Origin: an uncultured Ruminococcus sp.
GTDB lineage: Bacteria; Bacillota; Clostridia; Oscillospirales; Ruminococcaceae
NCBI GenBank assembly: GCA_900553675.1
Contig: USEH01000051.1
Location: 1-11,698, forward strand
DNA: 11,698 nt
Direction: 5' to 3'
Shown here: positions 1 through 6,881 of the stretch, in pieces
Numbering within the stretch: the stretch's first letter is position 1
Layout: every line of letters starts with the position of its first letter
Program-made: the position numbers and the translations under genes
Notes under the pieces: model-generated
What the model saw: the letters and a program-made list of their open reading frames with translations, nothing else
What the model was told of the DNA's origin: nothing
Databases searched by the model: none

Positions 1-149
1 CTCACCTCCAGCCAGGCGGCGAAGAGGTCAACATGGAAAACTTTACGCCGGTCTGCCGGCGTGGTTTTGATGTGTCGATTGCGGGTACCCTTCCGGGTGT
101 CCGCGTTTTTCATTTTATGTCGCGAACCACGAATGGGAGGTGCTTTCGT
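1..149 (+). promoter_or_regulatory. infC-rpmI-rplT leader, probable L20-responsive attenuator (5' end outside window)
   Basis: This is the untranslated leader of the infC operon as I read it. Three hairpins can be drawn. The first is an interrupted stem, ACCTC (4-8) with GAGGT (24-28), enclosing GCC (11-13) with GGC (18-20). The second is a perfect 7-bp stem, ACGCCGG (45-51) with CCGGCGT (56-62), around a TCTG loop. The third is an intrinsic terminator (81-116, listed separately). In Bacillus subtilis, ribosomal protein L20 represses this operon by binding such a leader and promoting premature termination (the Rfam L20_leader class). The same operon and a terminator in the right place make the same mechanism likely here, but I did not match the Rfam consensus base by base. 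The promoter is not visible and must lie before base 1. An open frame from ATG 33 runs through the leader into infC, but the hairpins argue against it being translated. Confidence 0.7.
81..116 (+). terminator. Intrinsic terminator (attenuator) upstream of infC
   Basis: Bases 81-90 pair with 95-104 as an unbroken 10-bp stem (two G-U wobbles) closed by a TTCC tetraloop. A G and then five T follow at 106-110, with four more T at 113-116. It sits 34 bases before the infC start codon, with no gene end before it in the window, so it is best read as an attenuator and not as the end of an upstream gene. Confidence 0.85.
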
Positions 150-152
150 ATC
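135..152 (+). promoter_or_regulatory. infC ribosome binding site and ATC start codon
   Basis: A strong SD, GGGAGG (135-140), lies nine bases before ATC (150-152). The protein read from this ATC begins exactly where IF3 proteins normally begin (SKQGHQINEEIRD). The in-frame ATGs upstream at 33 and 117 are less suitable: 117 follows only T-rich sequence, and 33 lies inside the structured leader. IF3 rejects non-canonical start codons, and infC genes such as that of Escherichia coli (AUU) use one for autoregulation. AUC is a rarer version of the same device. Confidence 0.8.
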
Positions 153-674
153 AGCAAACAGGGTCATCAGATCAATGAAGAAATCCGGGACGCTCAAATT
201 CGTCTTATTGATTCCGACGGATCCCAGCTCGGCATTGTTTCATCAAAGGAAGCTCTGCAATTAGCGGCTTCCAAGGACTTAGACCTTGTTAAAATTGCTC
301 CGACAGCTAATCCACCCGTCTGCAAAATCATGGACTACGGCAAGTATTGCTTTGAGCAGACAAAGAGAGAAAAGGAAGCCAGAAAAAATCAGAAAATCGT
401 TGAGATAAAAGAAGTCAGAATGACCTCTAAAATCGACTCAAACGATTTCAACACCAAGGCAAAGCAGGCAATAAGGTTCTTAGAGGACGGCAATAAGGTA
501 AAAGTATCAATAAGGCTTCAGTTCCGCAAGGGCGTTGCGCTTCATTCCGAGCTGAGTGATAAGCTGCTTGAGGAGTTCAAGCAGGCAATTGCTGAATACG
601 GCGTTTTTGATAAGCCCAGCAAGGTCGAGGGCAGAAACATCGTTTTAATGGTTTCTCCCAAGCCGACCAAATAA
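150..674 (+). CDS. infC: Translation initiation factor IF-3
   Basis: IF3 binds the 30S subunit, keeps it apart from 50S, and checks the start codon and initiator tRNA. From ATC 150 the product is 174 residues, the usual IF3 length. The N-terminal domain (about 1-75) carries the family signature around residues 59-72 (KIMDYGKYCFEQTK). A basic linker follows (KREKEARKNQK, 72-82), then the C-terminal domain, which ends in the typical EGRN (160-163) and PKPTK. The start was chosen for its SD and for homology of the first residues, although an upstream ATG at 33 is in frame. One oddity is that the usual FRGRE-type loop of the C domain reads RLQFRKGVALHSEL here (122-135), about two residues longer and without the GRE. 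The gene is first in the operon, 29 bases before rpmI, and is probably controlled by the leader attenuator and by IF3 itself through the AUC codon. Confidence 0.95.
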   Translation: MSKQGHQINEEIRDAQIRLIDSDGSQLGIVSSKEALQLAASKDLDLVKIAPTANPPVCKIMDYGKYCFEQTKREKEARKNQKIVEIKEVRMTSKIDSNDFNTKAKQAIRFLEDGNKVKVSIRLQFRKGVALHSELSDKLLEEFKQAIAEYGVFDKPSKVEGRNIVLMVSPKPTK

Positions 675-703
675 TATCGTAATAAATTAAGGAGGATAAA
701 CTA

Positions 704-907
704 ATGGCAAAGATCAAGGTAAAGACTCACTCCGGTACAAAAAAGCGTTTCTCGCTTACAGGAACCGGCAAGGTCAAGTTCCAGCACGCTTATAAGAGAC
801 ACCGTCTTGTTTCCAAGGATCACAAGGCTAAGAGAATCGCAAGAGGAACCGCTTACGCTTCAAGCGCAAATATCGAAGCACTCAGAAAAACCATCCCTTA
901 CAAATAA
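704..907 (+). CDS. rpmI: Large-subunit ribosomal protein L35
   Basis: L35 (bL35) is a small basic protein of the 50S subunit. The 67-residue product matches the family in length and pattern: K/R-rich start with KTHSGTKKRF (7-16), then TGTGKVK (19-25), HAYKRHR (28-34) and a basic middle, KDHKAKR (38-44). It is preceded by an excellent SD, GGAGG (691-695), eight bases before ATG. It lies between infC and rplT, the standard order in nearly all bacteria. The N terminus has an extra residue or two before KTH compared with the common MPKxKTH form, which is within family variation. Confidence 0.96.
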   Translation: MAKIKVKTHSGTKKRFSLTGTGKVKFQHAYKRHRLVSKDHKAKRIARGTAYASSANIEALRKTIPYK

Positions 908-963
908 ACCACGGGTGTAATACGTAAGGACTTTCAAGAATCAAATAACGGAGGTAATTAATT

Positions 964-1320
964 ATGGCTCGTGTTAAGGGAGCAATGATGACTCGCAAGA
1001 GAAGAAACAAAACTCTTAAGCTCGCAAAGGGCTACTGGGGTTCAAAGAGCAAGCACTTTAAGATGGCAAAACAGGCTGTCATGAAGTCCGGCAACTATGC
1101 ATATATCGGAAGAAAGCAGAAAAAGCGCGAATTCCGTCAGCTGTGGATTGCAAGAATTTCCGCCGCTGCAAAGGCAAACGGAATGAACTATTCCACCCTG
1201 ATGAACGGTCTTAAAAAAGCTGGAATCACGCTGAACAGAAAGATGCTTTCCGAAATCGCTATCAGCGATCCCGCCGGTTTCACCGCTATCACCGAGAAGG
1301 CAAAGGCTGCTCTTAACTGA
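964..1320 (+). CDS. rplT: Large-subunit ribosomal protein L20
   Basis: L20 (bL20) binds 23S rRNA early in 50S assembly and, in Firmicutes and enterobacteria, represses its own operon by binding the mRNA. The 118-residue product is full length. The long basic N-terminal extension ([24 protein letters not shown] and on, about 1-60) includes the conserved GYWG (23-26), [18 protein letters not shown] (46-63) and ARISAA (63-68). The globular C-terminal part (about 70-118) contains the conserved [16 protein letters not shown]. The SD GGAGG (950-954) is nine bases before ATG. It is the last gene of the first operon, followed at once by a terminator, and is the likely ligand of the leader at 1-149. 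Confidence 0.97.
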   Translation: MARVKGAMMTRKRRNKTLKLAKGYWGSKSKHFKMAKQAVMKSGNYAYIGRKQKKREFRQLWIARISAAAKANGMNYSTLMNGLKKAGITLNRKMLSEIAISDPAGFTAITEKAKAALN

Positions 1321-1327
1321 TAAAACT

Positions 1328-1356
1328 AAAACACGCTCTCAACCGGGCGTGTTTTA
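1328..1356 (+). terminator. Intrinsic terminator after rplT
   Basis: Bases 1328-1338 pair with 1345-1355 as an 11-bp stem (one T-G wobble) around a six-base loop. The 3' arm ends in TTTT, followed by A and more T-rich sequence up to about 1368. It begins seven bases after the rplT stop codon and ends the ribosomal operon. Because the next gene starts only 31 bases later with no obvious promoter between, some read-through is possible. Confidence 0.85.
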
Positions 1357-1386
1357 TTAATATTTTCATCTTAACGGTAAATTGCT

Positions 1387-2178
1387 ATGAATGAAATAAC
1401 AAGCAGGGAAAACCCATTAATAAAGGAATATATATCGCTGCGGGATAAGAAAAAGTGCCGCTCGGAGCTAAAACGCTTCGTTCTGGAGGGCGCAAGGATA
1501 ACTCTCGACGCTGTTTCGGAGGGCGTGGAGCTTGTATATGGCTTTATCACCGACGAAGCCGCTAAGAAATATCCCGAAGCTGCGGATAAGCTTGCGGAAG
1601 CTATTGGAGACAGACTTTACAGGATTACCGAGCCGCTGGCAGATAAGCTGAGCGACACAAAAGGCTCGCAGGGGATATTCGTATGCGCAAAGGCTCTTGA
1701 CAAAAATATTATGCCTGATAAAATAAAAGACAGTGCTAAGTTTTTGATTCTCTGCGATTTGCAGGACCCCGGAAACGTCGGAACCATAATAAGAGTGTCC
1801 GACGCTGTGGGAATAGCCGGAGTGTACCTTTGCGGCTGCTGCGATATCTATAATCCAAAAACCGTCCGCTCGACCATGGGTTCGATGTTCCGTGTGCCGT
1901 TTGAGTGCGGCATGAGCTTTGAAGAGGTCATCGACCTGATGAAGAAACGCGGTGTTATAACCTATGCTTCGGTTATAGACCCAAGCGCGCAGAGCCTTAG
2001 GGATACCGAATTTGAGCCGAGCTGCGCGGTAGTTATAGGAAACGAGGGCTCAGGGCTTACGCAGAGCGAGACTGCCCTGTGCGATAAGCGCATAACCATT
2101 AAAATGAAGGGAAACATCAACTCCCTCAACGCCGCGTCTGCGGCAGGAATATTCCTTTGGGAGCTGACAAAGCGTTAA
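1387..2178 (+). CDS. SpoU/TrmH-family RNA 2'-O-ribose methyltransferase
   Basis: A member of the SPOUT superfamily that uses S-adenosylmethionine to methylate a ribose 2'-OH, most likely in 23S rRNA. The 263-residue product has an N-terminal substrate-binding domain (about 1-105, with RFVLEGARITLDA at 30-42) and a C-terminal knotted domain with all three SpoU motifs. Motif 1 is DPGNVGTIIRVSDA (127-140) with the key Asn130 and Arg136. Motif 2 is VVIGNEGSGL (215-224). Motif 3 is NSLNAASAAGIFLWEL (245-260). It resembles RlmB and the Bacillus YsgA type, which sits near the infC operon and pheS in bacilli; the exact target nucleotide cannot be read from sequence. ATG 1387 gives the expected N terminus (MNEITSRENPLIK), but no SD is visible before it. 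dprA begins three bases after its stop, so the two are probably co-transcribed. Confidence 0.9.
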   Translation: MNEITSRENPLIKEYISLRDKKKCRSELKRFVLEGARITLDAVSEGVELVYGFITDEAAKKYPEAADKLAEAIGDRLYRITEPLADKLSDTKGSQGIFVCAKALDKNIMPDKIKDSAKFLILCDLQDPGNVGTIIRVSDAVGIAGVYLCGCCDIYNPKTVRSTMGSMFRVPFECGMSFEEVIDLMKKRGVITYASVIDPSAQSLRDTEFEPSCAVVIGNEGSGLTQSETALCDKRITIKMKGNINSLNAASAAGIFLWELTKR

Positions 2179-2181
2179 AAC

Positions 2182-3453
2182 ATGGATTCTGATTTGATTT
2201 ACTGGCTTTGGCTGACTATAGCATTCGGTCCTGCCAATTCGCGGAAGTGGAACACACTTTCGCATTATGCTTCGGTTAAAGAGGCTTATGAAAGCATAAG
2301 CAGCGGAAACCTTAAATTTGTCATGCCGCAGGATATAACAAGCGTTAAAAGCGCAGAGATGGAGCGCGCGCAAAAGCTTGCGGAATACTGTAAAAGCAAG
2401 CGCATAAATATATATTGCTTTGACGATGCTGAATATCCGGCAGGACTTAAAGAAATCTACAATCCGCCGTCGGTTCTGTTTGCGGTGGGCGATATAAGCG
2501 TTATCAACGACTCCGTGGTTTTAGCCTGCGTTGGCACAAGAACTCCAAGCGAGTATTCTGTAAGGGTGACCGAAAGAATCTGTTCAAGGCTTGCTGACAC
2601 CGGCGTGGTAATAGCCAGTGGAATGGCTCCGGGACTGGACAGTATAGCTCTTAAAGCAGGAATCAAAGCCGGCGGAAAGGTAGTGTCGGTTCTTCCGTGC
2701 GGGATGTTTTACGATTATCCCAAAAACGGTGCAGCTTTGAAAAGAGCGGTTTCAGCTAACGGTGTGGTTATAAGCGAATTCTTTCCGGACGAAGCATCCA
2801 CCGGCAAAAATTTCCACGCAAGAAACAGGATACTTTCGGGAATATCAATGGGAACGCTGGTAACTCAGGCGGGCGAGAAAAGCGGTGCGCTCAGCACGGC
2901 ATCTTTCGCGTCCGGACAGGGACGAGACGTCTTCTGTATACCTCCGCATATACTTTACAGCGATAAATATTCCGGAGTAACGGGTCTTTTAAGAGACGGC
3001 GCTATACCCGTGTTTGACGAGCGCGACGTTCTGAATGAATATTACAGCGTTTATTCGCACAAGTTAAATCAGAATTCACTCGTACTGCGGCAGAAAAGCA
3101 AGGAGGGAATATTCTCGGAAAGCAGGAAACAGCCGTCAAGGGTTTCAAAGCCGACGCGTTCTGTCATGGAAGAAACGTCCAAACAGCCGCAGATAAAGGA
3201 AAGCGATACCGACGGTATGCCTTCGGTAAATACGAGCGATTCAAACGGCATACATTCGGTAAAGGTAATAAATACAGACGGTTTGTCTGAGGAAAAGAAG
3301 AAAATAATTGAATTTGTTTCGGAAAACGGCGCAGTTCATTTTGAAGATATAGCCTCGCTGTCCGATTGGACTCAGGATGTTGAAACCATGCTGACCGAGC
3401 TTGAGCTTGAGGGCTATATAAAGTCGCTTTCCGGAAACAGATATACAATATAA
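2182..3453 (+). CDS. dprA: DNA-processing protein DprA (Smf)
   Basis: DprA binds incoming single-stranded DNA and loads RecA during natural transformation; it is widespread even in species not known to be competent. The 423-residue protein has an N-terminal SAM/HhH-like region (about 1-75), a Rossmann-fold core (about 80-290) and a C-terminal winged helix (about 368-423). Core motifs are VGTRTPSEYS (117-126), ASGMAPGLDS (145-154), VVSVLPCG (167-174), FHARNRILSGIS (211-222) and SGALSTASFASGQGRDVF (234-251). Two usually conserved positions differ: Pro150 where ARG/AKG is common, and Leu157 where the AAH histidine is common. A long polar linker (about 295-368) carries an 11-residue repeat. The ATG is three bases past the methyltransferase stop and has no clear SD, so translation is probably coupled. 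It precedes topA and trmFO, as in many Firmicutes. Confidence 0.94.
   Translation: MDSDLIYWLWLTIAFGPANSRKWNTLSHYASVKEAYESISSGNLKFVMPQDITSVKSAEMERAQKLAEYCKSKRINIYCFDDAEYPAGLKEIYNPPSVLFAVGDISVINDSVVLACVGTRTPSEYSVRVTERICSRLADTGVVIASGMAPGLDSIALKAGIKAGGKVVSVLPCGMFYDYPKNGAALKRAVSANGVVISEFFPDEASTGKNFHARNRILSGISMGTLVTQAGEKSGALSTASFASGQGRDVFCIPPHILYSDKYSGVTGLLRDGAIPVFDERDVLNEYYSVYSHKLNQNSLVLRQKSKEGIFSESRKQPSRVSKPTRSVMEETSKQPQIKESDTDGMPSVNTSDSNGIHSVKVINTDGLSEEKKKIIEFVSENGAVHFEDIASLSDWTQDVETMLTELELEGYIKSLSGNRYTI
3205..3285 (+). repeat. 11-residue tandem repeat in the DprA linker (about 2.5 units)
   Basis: Residues 342-352 (DTDGMPSVNTS), 353-363 (DSNGIHSVKVI) and the start of a third unit 364-368 (NTDGL) line up with a 33-base period. 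At the DNA level, 3211-3230 and 3244-3263 match at 16 of 20 bases. The repeat is confined to the hydrophilic linker between the Rossmann core and the winged helix, so it looks like a local in-frame tandem duplication that has since drifted. Confidence 0.7.
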
Positions 3454-3481
3454 TTATAGCGTTTTAAGGAAGATTAGTTTA

Positions 3482-5560
3482 ATGTCAGATCTTATTATTG
3501 TTGAGTCCCCTTCAAAAATCCATACGGTTAAAAGAACTCTGGGTGATGGCTATAACGTCGTCGCCTGCGTGGGACACGTTCGCGACCTGCCCAAATCAAA
3601 GCTCGCGGTGGACGTTGAACACGGCTTCGAGCCGACATATGTGGATATAGCGGGCAAGGAAAACGTCATAAAGGACATAAAAAAGCTTGCCAAAAAGTCG
3701 GAGCATGTGTATTTCGCAACCGACCCCGACCGCGAGGGCGAGGCTATTTCGTGGCACCTTGCGACGATTTTAGGCTTTGATCCTGCCGAGAAGAACCGCA
3801 TAACCTTCAACGAGATTACCAAAACCGGCGTTGAAGCAGGTATCGCTGCGCCCAGATGCATTGATATGAATATAGTAAACGCTCAGCAGACAAGGCGAAT
3901 TTTAGACAGAATCGTTGGCTACAAGCTTTCGCCATTCCTTTGGAAAAAGGTAAGAAAGGGTCTTTCCGCGGGAAGAGTTCAGTCTGTTGCGGTGAGAATG
4001 ATTGTGGACAGGGAAAACGAGATAAACAGCTTTGTGCCGGTGGAATACTGGTCTGTTGAGGCTAAGCTTACGGCGGCAAGCTCTAAAAAGACCTTTGTTG
4101 CCAAGCTCCACACGGTAGACGGCGAAAAGCCGGAGCTTAACAACAAGGCGGACGCCGACGCTGTTCTTGCAAGACTTAAAGGCGCGCAGTTTGCGGTGTC
4201 GTCGGTCAGAAACGGCACAAGAACCAAAACTCCCGCCGCACCTTTCTCCACTCCCACTCTTTTGCAGGAGGCTTCATCACGCCTTGGCTTCAATTCGAGA
4301 AAGACAATGAGCGTGGCTCAGGAGCTTTACGAGGGCGTTGAGCTGCCCGATATAGGCGCGGTTGGTCTTATAACCTATATGAGAACCGACTCGCTGAGGA
4401 TATCCGACGAGGCAAAGGCTGCCGCCGCGCAGTTTATAAACAGCACCTACGGCGAAAACTATCTGCCCCAGAAGCCGAGAGTATACAAGTCAAAGGACGC
4501 CAACGTTCAGGACGCGCACGAGGCTATCCGCCCCACAATGGCTGATTTAACGCCTGAGAGGGCAAGAGCTTCGCTTACCAATGACCAGTATAAGCTTTAC
4601 AAGCTGATATGGTCGCGCTTTATTGCAAGTCAGATGGCTGACTGCATAATGAACACCACCAACGCTTCTATCGAGGCGAACGGCTGCGTGTTCAAAGCGT
4701 CCGGCTTCAGCGTGAAGTTCGACGGATTTACGGCTTTGTATGAGGAAACCAAGGAGGATTCGGAGGAAGCAAGCATGCTTCCGCCTTTATCAAAGGGAGA
4801 TATCCTTAATCTTAAATCGCTGGACGGCTTGCAGCACTTCACTCAGCCGCCGGCAAGATACACCGAAGCAACGCTGATAAAGGCGTTTAAGGAATACGGA
4901 ATTGCCCGTCCTTCCACATATGCTTCAACCATAACCACCATTTTGCAGCGTTCATATGTCGAGCGGGACGGCAAGCAGCTTAAGCCGACGTCTTTGGGAA
5001 TAGTCACCACCGAGCTTATGAAGGATAACTTTAAAAAGATAGTCGACCTTAAATTCACTGCCGAAATGGAATCTCAGCTCGACAATATCGAGCTTGGCAA
5101 GCGTGAGTGGAGAGACACTCTTGCCGACTTCTACAAGGATTTTGACAAGTCGTTGCAGCAGGCGGAAAAGAATATGGAGGGCAAAAGGGTTAAGGTTCCG
5201 GACGAAAAGACGGATATAGTATGCGAGCTGTGCGGCAAGCCGATGGTGATAAAGCTCGGCAAATACGGCAAGTTCTTAGCCTGCTCCGGATTTCCGGAGT
5301 GCCGCAACACCAAACGGCTTGTAACCGAAACCCCCGGAAAATGCCCCTACTGCGGCAAGACAGTCCTTCAGAAGAAAACGCAGAAGGGCAAAAAATACTT
5401 CGGCTGCGAGGATAATCCCAAGTGCGGATTTATGACATGGGATACTCCGACTGCGGAAATCTGCCCCAAGTGCGGCTCGACCCTCTTCAAAAAGGGCGGC
5501 TCAAACGGCAAACTCATCTGCTACAAAAAGGACTGCGGCTACGAAAAGGATTTGAGCTGA
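3482..5560 (+). CDS. topA: DNA topoisomerase I (type IA)
   Basis: Relaxes negatively supercoiled DNA by cutting and passing one strand, using an active-site tyrosine and Mg2+. The 692-residue product is full length. The TOPRIM domain (about 1-115) carries Glu8 in LIIVESPSK and the acidic DPDREGE (81-87). The central toroid carries QTRRILDRIVGYKLSP (136-151), GLSAGRVQS (160-168), the catalytic Tyr299 in ITYMRTDS (297-304) and DAHEAIRPT (344-352). The C terminus has three four-cysteine zinc ribbons: Cys581/584/601/607, Cys621/624/642/648 and Cys661/664/680/685. SD AAGGAAG (3466-3472) is nine bases before ATG. It lies between dprA (28-base gap) and trmFO (one-base gap), the order found in Bacillus. 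Confidence 0.98.
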   Translation: MSDLIIVESPSKIHTVKRTLGDGYNVVACVGHVRDLPKSKLAVDVEHGFEPTYVDIAGKENVIKDIKKLAKKSEHVYFATDPDREGEAISWHLATILGFDPAEKNRITFNEITKTGVEAGIAAPRCIDMNIVNAQQTRRILDRIVGYKLSPFLWKKVRKGLSAGRVQSVAVRMIVDRENEINSFVPVEYWSVEAKLTAASSKKTFVAKLHTVDGEKPELNNKADADAVLARLKGAQFAVSSVRNGTRTKTPAAPFSTPTLLQEASSRLGFNSRKTMSVAQELYEGVELPDIGAVGLITYMRTDSLRISDEAKAAAAQFINSTYGENYLPQKPRVYKSKDANVQDAHEAIRPTMADLTPERARASLTNDQYKLYKLIWSRFIASQMADCIMNTTNASIEANGCVFKASGFSVKFDGFTALYEETKEDSEEASMLPPLSKGDILNLKSLDGLQHFTQPPARYTEATLIKAFKEYGIARPSTYASTITTILQRSYVERDGKQLKPTSLGIVTTELMKDNFKKIVDLKFTAEMESQLDNIELGKREWRDTLADFYKDFDKSLQQAEKNMEGKRVKVPDEKTDIVCELCGKPMVIKLGKYGKFLACSGFPECRNTKRLVTETPGKCPYCGKTVLQKKTQKGKKYFGCEDNPKCGFMTWDTPTAEICPKCGSTLFKKGGSNGKLICYKKDCGYEKDLS

Positions 5561-5561
5561 T

Positions 5562-6878
5562 ATGACAGTTAAGGTAATAGGCGCGGGTCTTGCCGGATGC
5601 GAAGCGGCATGGCAGCTTGCAAACGCCGGAATAAAGGTCGAGCTTTGCGAGATGAAGCCCGTTAAGTTCACACCCGCGCATAAATACAAGGGCTTTGCCG
5701 AGCTGGTATGCTCCAACTCGTTAAAGGCGGAGAGAATAGAATCGGCGGCGGGTCTTTTAAAGGAAGAAATGCGCCGTTTGGGTTCGCTTACAATGCTTGC
5801 CGCCGAGGCTACAAAGGTCGCGGCAGGCGGGGCTTTGGCTGTTTCGAGGGAGGATTTTTCGGATTATGTCACCGAAAAAATTAACTCTCACCCAAATATC
5901 ACCGTAATAATCGGCGAGATTACCGAAATTCCGCAAGGGTACGTTGTCATAGCAACAGGTCCCCTGACAAGCGAGCCTCTTTCAAAGAGCATACAGTCGC
6001 TTATCGGAACAGATTATCTTTATTTTCACGATGCCGCCGCACCCATAGTCACCGCAGAAAGCCTTGATAATTCGCTGGTGTTCGGCGCTTCGAGGTACGG
6101 AAGGGGCAAAGCGGACTATCTCAACTGCCCGATGGACAAGGAAGAGTATCAAAGGTTTTATAACGAGCTTGTAAACGCCGAAACCGCGCCCCTGCACGAA
6201 TTTGAGCTTGAAGGCTCTAAGGATTATAAGGTATATGAGGGATGTATGCCGATAGAAGCTCTTGCCCGGCGGGGAGATGATACCATGCGTTTTGGTCCTC
6301 TCAAGCCGGTGGGACTTATCGACCCCAGAACGGGCAGACGCCCCTATGCGGTAGTTCAGTTAAGAAAAGAAAACAACGCGGGAACGCTTTATAACCTTGT
6401 CGGATTCCAGACAAACCTTAAATTCGGCGAGCAGAAGCGGGTGTTCTCGCTTATACCGGGGCTTGAAAACGCAGAGTTTGTGCGCTACGGAGTTATGCAC
6501 CGCAATACATACCTCAACTCTCCGGGGCTCCTGGACAGGCACTTCTGCTTGAAAAGCGACCCGCGGATATATTTTGCAGGTCAGATGACCGGCGTGGAAG
6601 GATATATCGAGTCCGCCGCAAGCGGGATATATGCAGGATTTAGCCTTGCAAGGCGGCTTTTGGGGCTTGGTGAGATAACCCTGCCGAATGACACCATGCT
6701 GGGCGCTCTCGCGGAATATGTCGAAATCGGCTCGCCCTCGGGCTTTCAGCCGATGGGAAGCAACATGGGAATCCTGCCCGAGCTTCCAGAAAGAATCAGA
6801 AACAAGCAGGAAAAGTATGCGGCACTTGCAAAAAGGGCGCTTGATTCCCTTGACAGGGCAATTATGAAAGGAAATTAA
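5562..6878 (+). CDS. trmFO: Folate-dependent tRNA (uracil-54-C5)-methyltransferase TrmFO
   Basis: Makes ribothymidine at position 54 of the tRNA T-loop with methylenetetrahydrofolate as carbon donor and FAD as reductant. This is the Firmicute alternative to SAM-dependent TrmA. The 438-residue protein starts with an FAD-binding dinucleotide motif, VIGAGLAGCEAAWQLA (5-20). The conserved CSNSLKAE block (50-57) contains Cys50, matching one catalytic cysteine of the family. Cys228 in YEGCMPIEALARRG matches the other. The C-terminal FAD-binding part has AGQMTGVEGYIESAASG, the hallmark shared with the larger GidA/MnmG, but the protein is much shorter than MnmG, which settles the assignment. The start follows the topA stop by one base, with AAGGA inside topA as SD. 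plsX begins three bases after the stop. Confidence 0.97.
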   Translation: MTVKVIGAGLAGCEAAWQLANAGIKVELCEMKPVKFTPAHKYKGFAELVCSNSLKAERIESAAGLLKEEMRRLGSLTMLAAEATKVAAGGALAVSREDFSDYVTEKINSHPNITVIIGEITEIPQGYVVIATGPLTSEPLSKSIQSLIGTDYLYFHDAAAPIVTAESLDNSLVFGASRYGRGKADYLNCPMDKEEYQRFYNELVNAETAPLHEFELEGSKDYKVYEGCMPIEALARRGDDTMRFGPLKPVGLIDPRTGRRPYAVVQLRKENNAGTLYNLVGFQTNLKFGEQKRVFSLIPGLENAEFVRYGVMHRNTYLNSPGLLDRHFCLKSDPRIYFAGQMTGVEGYIESAASGIYAGFSLARRLLGLGEITLPNDTMLGALAEYVEIGSPSGFQPMGSNMGILPELPERIRNKQEKYAALAKRALDSLDRAIMKGN

Positions 6879-6881
6879 AGT

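Noticed and set aside
45..68. Hairpin 45-62 followed by TTTT as a second terminator
   Set aside because: The stem is followed by GG and then only four T, a poor tract beside the strong terminator at 81-116. It is more likely part of the regulatory fold.
33..149. An N-terminal extension of IF3 from ATG 33 or ATG 117
   Set aside because: The extra 39 residues resemble no part of IF3, the region folds into hairpins including a terminator, and a strong SD points to ATC 150. The frame is open but best explained as untranslated leader.
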